Shown in pieces: positions 1 through 6,616 of a DNA stretch of 18,393 nucleotides. The first letter of the stretch is position 1. Every line of letters starts with the position of its first letter. The DNA comes from Prevotellaceae bacterium (GTDB lineage: Bacteria; Bacteroidota; Bacteroidia; Bacteroidales; Paludibacteraceae), in NCBI GenBank assembly GCA_031290375.1, contig JAITNR010000093.1, positions 1 to 18,393 on the forward strand, in the 5' to 3' direction. The position numbers and the translations under genes are program-made. A model generated the notes under the pieces. The model was not told the DNA's origin. It made no database searches and saw only the letters and a program-made list of their open reading frames with translations.

Positions 1-2
1 AA

Positions 3-779
3 GCAAGAAAAATTGAAGGCGAAAAAATATTTATTGCTCTGGATGCAGACGAAATCTTTACCTCAAATTTTACCACAACAGACGATTGGCAAAAAATTGT
101 CAATGCCAAAGCAGGCGATATTTTCAATTTCAGATGGGCTTGGATTGGCGCCGATAAAAAACATTGTCAAATACAGCAGGAAGGTTGGTCGCAATGGGCT
201 TTTTACGATGATGGTTCAGAACCTGAATTGGGCAAAATTCACGTTGCTCGTGTGCCGTGGCCAAAAAAATCTACCCCGCGAGAATTTTTTGTTACCGACT
301 TTTTTGTTATGCACTTTCCGTATGTTAATGTTTCCCGCGAAATCAGCAAGCAAAAATTCTATCAATGTTTTATCCGTATTACCGAGAAAAAATGGGATAA
401 TATCGTCAGACTTCATCGCGGATATTACAGAGCGGGGAAGGTAGAGTATTATAAAGATGAAATGCCTGATTATTTTTTCAGTGAATACAAAAAACTTGGA
501 ATTGATATTTTTTCGCTTTTGAACCTGAATGAACCATATTTTTGGCAAGACGTACGTGTGCTCGAATATTTTGAGAAATACGGCATAAAACATTTTCAAA
601 AACTTGATATTTTCGACAATGAATACCTGCAAAAACTCTCGAAAATTGCAGGTTATGAAATAAAAGACCCGCGAAATTTTGCCAATAAACTTTTGCATTT
701 TTATCTGCGGAAAACGCAAAAATACAAACACACATTTTTTATAAAAAACATTGATAAAGTGCTGAAAAGACTAATGTAA
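3..779 (+). CDS. Family 2 glycosyltransferase, 5' end outside the window
   Basis: The frame is open from the left edge to a TAA at 777-779, giving 258 visible residues; the start codon lies upstream of the window. Near the beginning the residues FIALDADEIF carry a DxD-type motif (D-A-D). In GT-A glycosyltransferases this motif binds the metal and nucleotide-sugar, so the missing part should hold the N-terminal Rossmann-like half. The rest is rich in aromatic and Lys residues (HFPYVNVS, RLHRGYYRAGKVEYY), as in proteins that build surface glycans such as LPS or capsule. No membrane segment is visible. A second, damaged glycosyltransferase follows after 65 bases, so this looks like the end of a surface-polysaccharide cluster. 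The donor and acceptor cannot be read from the sequence. The family is fairly secure, the role is not. Confidence 0.72.
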   Translation, partial: ARKIEGEKIFIALDADEIFTSNFTTTDDWQKIVNAKAGDIFNFRWAWIGADKKHCQIQQEGWSQWAFYDDGSEPELGKIHVARVPWPKKSTPREFFVTDFFVMHFPYVNVSREISKQKFYQCFIRITEKKWDNIVRLHRGYYRAGKVEYYKDEMPDYFFSEYKKLGIDIFSLLNLNEPYFWQDVRVLEYFEKYGIKHFQKLDIFDNEYLQKLSKIAGYEIKDPRNFANKLLHFYLRKTQKYKHTFFIKNIDKVLKRLM

Positions 780-844
780 AAAAGAAAAATATAAAATTTG
801 CAAAAATGCACTTTTAAATCAGCAAATTAAAAAACAATAATTGA

Positions 845-1157
845 ATGAGCGGTTTTTCTATTATTATTCCCGTTTATAACACGCTCGAAAAACTTTTGAG
901 GCAGTGTTTGGATTCCGTTGTAAATCAGGATTATACAAATTTTGAAGTGATTTGTATAAAACATCAGATTTGACAGAGGACTTGTTTTTGCAGAAGACCG
1001 TTTGTTTGTTGTGCAGTATTATTGTTTTGTAAAAAATGTGTATCCCAATCCGCTTTATTGCTATTATACAAATGAAAACTTTTTGACACAAACAAAAGAT
1101 ATAAAAATTACCACGAAAATTAAAGAAAATAATATTCAATCAGCAGAAAAAATGTAG
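845..1157 (+). pseudogene. Family 2 glycosyltransferase remnant with internal deletion and frameshift
   Basis: An ATG at 845 opens a typical GT2 N-terminus (MSGFSIIIPVYNTLEKLL, then SVVNQDYTNFEVICI). It breaks off after 42 codons at TGA 971-973, exactly where the conserved Asp-rich nucleotide-binding segment should begin. In a different frame, from about 960 to TAG 1155-1157, the sequence resumes as a GT2 C-terminal region (RGLVFAEDRLFVVQYYCF, then YPNPLYCYYTNENF), including the ED pair usual before the C-terminal helices. Together the pieces give about 100 residues, whereas intact relatives, from general knowledge of the family, are near 300. The simplest reading is one gene that lost its central portion, with the join near 957-962 out of frame. 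An assembly error at this point is the alternative. Confidence 0.75.
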
Positions 1158-1210
1158 CAATGTATACAATAACATAACGAATGGTAGTTGTGTGCGTCCT
1201 GAAAACATAA

Positions 1211-2398
1211 CTAAAACACTATATTCACAATTTTTCCAGGCACAACAATTATCTTTTTCGTAGGCTTGCCTTCGAGAAATTTGGCAGCCTGTTCGTTTGA
1301 CAAGGCGGCTTTTTCTACATCGGCGGGCGACATATCGGCAGGCAGTTCGAGCATAAAACGCACCTTGCCGTTGAACGAAATAGGGTACTTTACCGTGCTT
1401 TCTATCAGATAACTTTCGTCATATTCGGGAAATTTGGCATCACAAACGCTTGTTTCGTTACCGCAAAGATGGTAGATTTCCTCCGCAATATGCGGAGCAA
1501 AAGGAGCGAGGAGTATGCAAAGCGGCTCAATCACTGCACGTTTGCTGCATTTTTTTGTTGTCAATTCATTTACACAAATCATAAATGCAGACACAGAGGT
1601 ATTGAAAGAGAAATTTTCTATGTCAAACGCTATTTTCCTGATAGTTTTATGAAGTGTTTTGAGTTCTTCGCTTGCAGGTTTATCATTGTTAATAAGCAAC
1701 TTGTCCTCTTTATAGACTAACCCCCAAAGTTTTTTGAGGAAACGATGAACTCCGTCAATGCCATTAGTATCCCAAGGTTTCGACTGCTCGAGAGGACCAA
1801 GAAACATCTCGTAAAGCCTCAGCGTATCAGCACCGTATTTTTCCACAATATCATCAGGATTAACCACGTTGTACATGGATTTTGACATTTTTTCCACAGC
1901 ATAACCGCAAACATATTTGCCGTTTTCAAGCACAAATTCCGCATCTGCAAATTCAGGTCGCCACCGCCTGAACCTGTCAATATCAAGCACATCATTGGAT
2001 ACAATATTTACATCAACGTGGATTTCAGTCGTATCGTGATCGTTTTTAAGATTATACGACACAAACTTGTTAGTGCCTTTGATGCGATACACGAAATTAC
2101 TTCGCCCCTGAATCATACCTTGATTAATCAGTTTCTTAAACGGCTCTTCCCGACACACAGCCCCGATGTCAAAGAGAAATTTATTCCAAAAACGACTGTA
2201 AATCAGATGTCCCGTAGCGTGTTCAGAGCCACCGAGATACAAATCCACATTTTGCCAGTATTCATTCGCCTCTTTTGAAACCAAAGCGTCAGGGTTGTGC
2301 GGGTCCTCATACCGCAAATAGTACGCCGAACTTCCTGCAAAACCTGGCATTGTATTGAGTTCCAAAGGATAATAGTTGGAATTGTTATTGTTTGTCAT
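1211..2398 (-). CDS. leuS: Leucyl-tRNA synthetase, C-terminal half only
   Basis: The 395-residue product matches the second half of a Bacteroidetes-type LeuRS. It begins with 14 residues ending in YYPLEL and goes straight into NTMPGFAGSSAYYLRY, the part of the catalytic core that follows the CP1 editing domain. It continues through EHATGHLIYSRFWNKF, the KMSKS signature (EKMSKSMYNVVNPDDIV), the anticodon-binding helical domain (SVSAFMICVNEL, LLAPFAPHIAEEIY) and a C-terminal domain ending KIVNIVF. The HIGH motif and the whole editing domain are missing; a full enzyme is roughly 900 residues or more. The retained part has no internal stops and reads as well conserved. The gene lies 36 bases downstream of an unrelated secreted-protein gene, so the 5' half is not next door. 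It could be the C-terminal subunit of a split LeuRS, a recently truncated copy, or an assembly join. Confidence 0.85.
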   Translation of the reverse strand: MTNNNNSNYYPLELNTMPGFAGSSAYYLRYEDPHNPDALVSKEANEYWQNVDLYLGGSEHATGHLIYSRFWNKFLFDIGAVCREEPFKKLINQGMIQGRSNFVYRIKGTNKFVSYNLKNDHDTTEIHVDVNIVSNDVLDIDRFRRWRPEFADAEFVLENGKYVCGYAVEKMSKSMYNVVNPDDIVEKYGADTLRLYEMFLGPLEQSKPWDTNGIDGVHRFLKKLWGLVYKEDKLLINNDKPASEELKTLHKTIRKIAFDIENFSFNTSVSAFMICVNELTTKKCSKRAVIEPLCILLAPFAPHIAEEIYHLCGNETSVCDAKFPEYDESYLIESTVKYPISFNGKVRFMLELPADMSPADVEKAALSNEQAAKFLEGKPTKKIIVVPGKIVNIVF

Positions 2399-2414
2399 AT
2401 CTGATTTTTTTTTG

Positions 2415-2422
2415 CAAAATTA
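2415..2422 (-). promoter_or_regulatory. Possible -7 box for the leuS half-gene
   Basis: On the minus strand TAATTTTG fits the Bacteroidetes -7 consensus TAnnTTTG, 16 bases before the ATG. No clear TTTG is seen at the usual upstream distance, and the match could be chance in this AT-rich gap. Confidence 0.3.
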
Positions 2423-2434
2423 CTGAAAATAATG

Positions 2435-3265
2435 TTAATAGTGTCTGTTTTTGAATTTTAAGTCATCTAAATAGAACCACTTGTCTTTCTTGAACTTGTA
2501 GCCATCGATCGACAAGTCGGTAGCATAAGAGATAATTTTACCATCAATCACCTTCATAGGCGAAAGATGGTCAAATTCAAAACGTTTCTTTTGGGTGTTA
2601 TATTCCAGATACATAACGGTTTGTGAGTCATATTCAAACACTATTCGACTCTTTAAAAAGTCTTTTTTATTTCCGTCCTCATCTTTCACTTCAAACTGCG
2701 GAAGCCCCAAAACAGGAATATTTTCTTCGTCAAAACTCAAAATATCAATGACTTTAACATTTGTGTCAGGCTTGTAGATGCTCCAACCTGCCAATGCATA
2801 GCAAGTTTCTTTTGCAACATTCTTAAAAGGCACTATTCCATAGTACAAAGCCCCATACCAGTTTGTTGTGCCATACTGATTGTTTTCCAACGGCTTAAAA
2901 GATGTTTTACTTTCCAAAGTAAAAAGCGTTCCATCAGCAAGTTGTATAAAACCATTAAACAGTGTCCTGTCTTCCAACGGAATATTCCACGTAAATATAT
3001 TCACCTGTCTGTCGGAAGATGTGATTTTTCCCAGATGCGTAACATTTTCAAAATCAACGAAAAAAGAATTTTCTTTTTGCAGAATATCATCTAAAACAAG
3101 TTTAATGGAATCGTTGCAAATCAATGAAACCGTGTCATTTTTAGCTGATATTATTTTATCGAATAAACTGTTGATTCTCTCTTGATTCTCAACAATTTTC
3201 TCTGTTTGAGAAAATAAATTAGCGCAAAAATAACAAAACAACAGTATAATCTTTATATTTTTCAT
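2435..3265 (-). CDS. Secreted protein of unknown function
   Basis: The 276-residue product starts with a Sec signal peptide: basic MKNIK, a hydrophobic run to about residue 18, then LFSQ as a plausible cleavage site. The mature protein is soluble in character and has aromatic-rich stretches (NWYGALYYGIVPF, FEYDSQTVMYLEYNTQ, FDHLSPMKVIDGK) that I associate with an uncharacterised family of Bacteroidales secreted proteins of similar length. No enzyme motif or lipobox is visible, so it is probably periplasmic or surface-located. The leuS half-gene follows after 36 bases and may be co-transcribed. A TAACTTCG sequence about 38 bases upstream of the start (3303-3310) is a weak match to the group's -7 box. 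I do not recognise a function. Confidence 0.75.
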   Translation of the reverse strand: MKNIKIILLFCYFCANLFSQTEKIVENQERINSLFDKIISAKNDTVSLICNDSIKLVLDDILQKENSFFVDFENVTHLGKITSSDRQVNIFTWNIPLEDRTLFNGFIQLADGTLFTLESKTSFKPLENNQYGTTNWYGALYYGIVPFKNVAKETCYALAGWSIYKPDTNVKVIDILSFDEENIPVLGLPQFEVKDEDGNKKDFLKSRIVFEYDSQTVMYLEYNTQKKRFEFDHLSPMKVIDGKIISYATDLSIDGYKFKKDKWFYLDDLKFKNRHY

Positions 3266-3342
3266 TTTGAGTTTTGATTAAATTTAAGGAATAAATCAAA
3301 CGCGAAGTTACAATTTTTTAAATAAATATCATATAAATTTTG

Positions 3343-3350
3343 TACCTTTA
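3343..3350 (+). promoter_or_regulatory. Promoter-like -7 box pointing into the gene-free stretch
   Basis: TTTTGTACCTTTAC closely resembles the plus-strand promoters at 12418 and 13291 but has A where the consensus has the final G. No clear -33 TTTG lies about 20 bases upstream. If active, the RNA would begin just before the hairpin at 3371-3414. Confidence 0.35.
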
Positions 3351-3370
3351 CAAAAAAATTAGGAAGTAAA

Positions 3371-3414
3371 ATTACGACAGGATTAGAAAATTCTATCAAA
3401 CTATTTGTCGTAAT
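3371..3414 (+). repeat. Nested hairpin (possible small RNA or operator)
   Basis: ATTACGACA (3371-3379) pairs perfectly with TGTCGTAAT (3406-3414). Inside the 26-base gap a second stem can form between GATTAGAA (3381-3388) and TTCTATC (3391-3397) with one bulged T. There is no U-run after it, so it does not look like a simple terminator. It sits about 20 bases downstream of a promoter-like box. Its function is unknown. Confidence 0.5.
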
Positions 3415-3610
3415 CTACTGATTAACATTACCTTGCGATTTTTTGACCGTTGAGGTTAGGAAGGCTATGAAAATAGAACATTTTTATTTTCGTCAGATAA
3501 AAATTTCTTGTAACCGTAATTGCTTATCAACTTTGACTTTTAATGTTTCGTTTTTCTCGTTGATTCTTTCTTTTTTCTTTTCTATAATATGTGTCTCATA
3601 ATCAGTATTT

Positions 3611-3642
3611 TAATGAACTTCCATATTATTCATTGTTCATTA
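3611..3642 (-). repeat. Inverted repeat overlapping the lptD stop codon
   Basis: TAATGAAC (3611-3618) and GTTCATTA (3635-3642) are perfect complements around 16 bases, and the second arm includes the lptD TAA. Just inside the gene a short palindrome, ACCAGTTTACTGGT, also occurs. It could protect or end the lptD transcript, but no T-run follows. Confidence 0.35.
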
Positions 3643-6408
3643 CCAGTTTACTGGTGTATCTCTGTTGTGTTTGTCGTACTTTAAATCTCTCAGCATCGCG
3701 GCATTGGCGCCGATAGTAATCATAAACGATTTATAATAGCCGAATGGCGTAACAGACGCCGTAAGTTTCCAACAATGCAAATTACGGCTCAAATTGAAAG
3801 CCAAACTTGTGAGTTTTATCTGTTTCTTCAACTCTATTGACGCAGTATAACTGAATTGCCAGTTGGCTGTAGGGTTGATGTAACCGTTTATACTGAGCAT
3901 ACTCGCGGTGAACTTCCGCTTATATTCCATTTTTTCAAAATCAAATTCAGGCGACTGCCCATAAGCAATACTGTAATTGAAGCTCAAACTCCACTGAACA
4001 TCAGGTTTTTGATAACCTTCGTAATCGTGCTCTGCGTTCTTGTTTTGAGCGACTGAGTCATTCTGTTGCTGATTGATGTCGAGGCTAAACTGGTTCTGCG
4101 TTTCTTCAGACTGACCGGGATCCTGCTCATTTTCGGGTTTTTTCCTGTCTTTTTTCTTGAAAGTGCCGTTGTTTATGGTGTGGCTGAAACTTGTGGAAGT
4201 GCCTGTAAAATATGGGAATTTGCCGTGATCCCAGCGAAATTCATTGATTTTGACAGGCTGTCCGTCTGAGTTCAGGGCGTACATGTAGGGGTCGAAACTT
4301 GTCGAAAGGTTCAGAGTAATCGACTTTGAGAGTTTTATTCTCAAACTTGCCCGTATCGGAGCAAGTTTCATGGAATCGGCAACAAAGTTATAACTCGAAC
4401 TCAGATTGAAATTGTCGATGATAGATACTTTTTTATAAATAATATTGCCCGTTGTGTCGGATGCAGCCTTGTCTTTGACTTTCATTTCAATGTTGTTGTC
4501 TACCGAAAAAGTAAGGCTGTTCATCTTGCCTGAACTTGGCACTAAAAATTTGCTGCCCGAAAATGGCGTGTATTTGACATCTTGTGAAACAATCTGCTGT
4601 GTGATTGGATCTACTGTCGTTTTTTGGTAAGTTTTGAACAGTTTCCACATCGGGTCTGAAAAATCGGGTCTGTAGCTAAACCCAATCGAAGGTGTAAACA
4701 AGTGGCGAATATCTCCTATGCCAAGGGCATCTCTTATTTTTTTTATAGGAGAATAAAAACCATAAAGTTTGGTATTCATGCTGACGCCCGCACTAAAACT
4801 GTAAGCCCTGTAGAAACCGCTGACAGTATCATATTCAACTGTTTGGCTGTCAAAATTCCAATCACGGTCAATTTTTTTAAATTCCCAACTCTCTGTGTAT
4901 TCAAAGTTCGGCGTTATGTTCAGATATTTAAGGACAGTTAGCGGCAGGGATATTTTTGGGGAGTGCTTTATGCCGTTGCTCCAGTCTTTTGAGAAAGATG
5001 ATTTTAGCAGTTTGCTTTCTTTTGTATATATGGAATTGGCAAACATCAGTGTGTATGAGAAGGCAAATTTTTCATAAAAACGCTCTTTGCCAATAGCATT
5101 CTTACGCTTGAAAGGATAGATACGGCTTACATCAAGGGTTATGTTTGGGAAAGTTATTTGTAAGGTGGAGTCTCTCATTGTTTGGGTAATGCTTCCGTTT
5201 AACGACAGGGAAAAGGGCGTTTCCGGAAATCTGCGGGTATAATTGACACTCGAACTTGTTGTGTTTTGCGACTGCTCCGCAGGATTGGCTATGTAGGTGA
5301 TTTCATTCCTGTTGTACCCGCTCGTTACAAAATCCACAGAAGCGGAAAAGGTTGAAAACGGATTTGATTTTGCATCTTGCCGATGTTGCCAGTTGATATT
5401 GAAGTTTTTTGCGACTTTGTAATTTGGCATGTCTTTCTGTCCGTCAACAGTGTTTTGGTAGTTTATATTTATATTGCCTGAAAACTTGTACCGTTTCACG
5501 TAGGAGCTTTCTGCGTGAATTTTCCAGCTGCCTTTGGTGTAAATATCGCCTGTCAGAGCCAAATCAGCGTAATCATTTATTGCAAGATAATATCCGCCGT
5601 TTTTTAAAAAAAATCCGTGTACCATTTCATCTCCATACGATGGCATAATCACTCCCGAAGAGTACTTTGAAGTGAAAGGGAAAAAGCCAAACGGAATAGC
5701 GAGTGGCAACGGCAGGTCTTCCACTACCAGATATGCGGGACCCGCTGCTATATATCCTCCCGGCTTAACTTTGCCTTTGGTAAGGTTGAGATAAAAGTGC
5801 GGATGGTCGTGGTTGTCGCAGGTGGTGTATTTTCCGCTTTTCATGTTCATGTAGCCGTCTGCTGTTTTTTTGGTTTTGTCGGCTATGATGTAGCCTTCGC
5901 CCTCCTGTGTTTTTGCTCCTCTGATGTATCCTTTTTCGGTTTTGAAATTGTAGTTTATCTCTTTTGCTTCGTATTCTTGTCCGCCGTCTTTGAATACGGG
6001 TTTGCCGTTAAGGTTGCCCAATGTGTCCATTACTCCCTCGGCGTGCATGGTGCTGCTGTCCATGTTTACCGTAATAAAATCTGCCTTGATCTCCTTCTGC
6101 TTGGACTCTTTGTATAGAACAACGCCGTTTTTGTACATCATTGCTCTGCCGTCTCCGAAGAACACAATCGAATCCTCGGCGGTAAAATCCACAGGATATT
6201 CCAGTGCACTGCTGTTTTTTTTCTTGGCGGCAACCGTATCTTTTGTCAGGGCAATGGTGTCGGTGGCAGTTGTGTCGATGATTAAAGAATCAATTTTGGC
6301 AATATTTAACAAAGAATCAGCCTGCGTAATATCTTGAGCGAACATTTTGTCCGCAAAAATAAAACACAAAACAGAAGCAAAAACGAACAGTATTAATCTA
6401 TTTCCCAA
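3640..6408 (-). CDS. lptD: LptD/OstA-like outer-membrane LPS assembly protein
   Basis: LptD is the outer-membrane beta-barrel that places lipopolysaccharide in the outer leaflet. The 922-residue product starts with a signal peptide (hydrophobic to about residue 24, ending MFAQ). A region of low Ser/Thr/Asp complexity follows, then an OstA/LptA-like periplasmic domain from about residue 70 to 240 (GDGRAMMYKNGVVLY, IKADFITVNMDSSTMHAEG, KYTTCDNHDHPHFYL). After this comes the conserved entry to the barrel (LPLPLAIPFGFFPF, SSGVIMPSYGDE). The rest, to the end, is alternating polar and aromatic strands typical of a barrel, broken by a charged Lys/Glu/Gln-rich loop in the last quarter (KKKDRKKPENEQDPG). 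The size is normal for Bacteroidetes members. A good -7 box lies 39 bases upstream, so the gene probably has its own promoter. Confidence 0.9.
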   Translation of the reverse strand: MGNRLILFVFASVLCFIFADKMFAQDITQADSLLNIAKIDSLIIDTTATDTIALTKDTVAAKKKNSSALEYPVDFTAEDSIVFFGDGRAMMYKNGVVLYKESKQKEIKADFITVNMDSSTMHAEGVMDTLGNLNGKPVFKDGGQEYEAKEINYNFKTEKGYIRGAKTQEGEGYIIADKTKKTADGYMNMKSGKYTTCDNHDHPHFYLNLTKGKVKPGGYIAAGPAYLVVEDLPLPLAIPFGFFPFTSKYSSGVIMPSYGDEMVHGFFLKNGGYYLAINDYADLALTGDIYTKGSWKIHAESSYVKRYKFSGNININYQNTVDGQKDMPNYKVAKNFNINWQHRQDAKSNPFSTFSASVDFVTSGYNRNEITYIANPAEQSQNTTSSSVNYTRRFPETPFSLSLNGSITQTMRDSTLQITFPNITLDVSRIYPFKRKNAIGKERFYEKFAFSYTLMFANSIYTKESKLLKSSFSKDWSNGIKHSPKISLPLTVLKYLNITPNFEYTESWEFKKIDRDWNFDSQTVEYDTVSGFYRAYSFSAGVSMNTKLYGFYSPIKKIRDALGIGDIRHLFTPSIGFSYRPDFSDPMWKLFKTYQKTTVDPITQQIVSQDVKYTPFSGSKFLVPSSGKMNSLTFSVDNNIEMKVKDKAASDTTGNIIYKKVSIIDNFNLSSSYNFVADSMKLAPIRASLRIKLSKSITLNLSTSFDPYMYALNSDGQPVKINEFRWDHGKFPYFTGTSTSFSHTINNGTFKKKDRKKPENEQDPGQSEETQNQFSLDINQQQNDSVAQNKNAEHDYEGYQKPDVQWSLSFNYSIAYGQSPEFDFEKMEYKRKFTASMLSINGYINPTANWQFSYTASIELKKQIKLTSLAFNLSRNLHCWKLTASVTPFGYYKSFMITIGANAAMLRDLKYDKHNRDTPVNW

Positions 6409-6446
6409 ATATAACGGATTTATGTTTTTGAACCTAATTCAACCTG

Positions 6447-6454
6447 CAAAGTTA
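6447..6454 (-). promoter_or_regulatory. Promoter -7 box for lptD
   Basis: On the minus strand TAACTTTG followed by C matches the Bacteroidetes -7 consensus and is the same octamer seen upstream of the OmpH-like gene and xseB. It leaves a leader of about 30 bases before the lptD ATG. The -33 element is unclear. Confidence 0.6.
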
Positions 6455-6590
6455 AACATAAAATCAAGACAAGGAGATAAAAAAACTTTAAAACTGTTTA
6501 AATTTTAATAAATGTTGATATGAACTGCGGCGGATTTCGGTTTGTTATCTGTTTTTCTATTGATATGAATGACCTGAATAATAAGTAACT

Positions 6591-6616
6591 TGGAAAATAA
6601 TTTCACTTATTTTCCA
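6591..6616 (-). repeat. Hairpin over the stop codon of the addB-like gene
   Basis: TGGAAAATAA (6591-6600) and TTATTTTCCA (6607-6616) form a perfect 10-bp stem with a 6-base loop, and the TAA stop of the nuclease gene lies in the second arm. The stem is AT-rich and lacks a following T-run, so it is a weak terminator candidate or a 3'-end stabiliser. Confidence 0.4.

Larger units (their letters stand above)
3266..3639. other. Gene-free stretch between the secreted protein and lptD
   Basis: This 374-base AT-rich stretch holds no convincing gene. It contains a weak minus-strand promoter-like site (TAACTTCG, 3303-3310), a plus-strand promoter-like site (TACCTTTA, 3343-3350), a nested hairpin (3371-3414), a segment resembling the right end of the window (3412-3463), and an inverted repeat at the end of lptD (3611-3642). 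A 44-codon frame at 3467-3601 (+) starts MKIEHFYFRQIK and ends in a hydrophobic stretch, but nothing else supports it. Confidence 0.6.

Noticed and set aside
13..444. A 143-codon plus-strand frame at the left edge
   Set aside because: It is out of frame with the glycosyltransferase, which is open from base 3 and has clear family motifs; this frame has no recognisable protein character.
3467..3601. A 44-codon plus-strand frame starting MKIEHFYFRQIK with a hydrophobic end
   Set aside because: It is short, resembles nothing I know, and partly overlaps sequence that looks like a decayed repeat; the hydrophobic part comes from a T-rich stretch.
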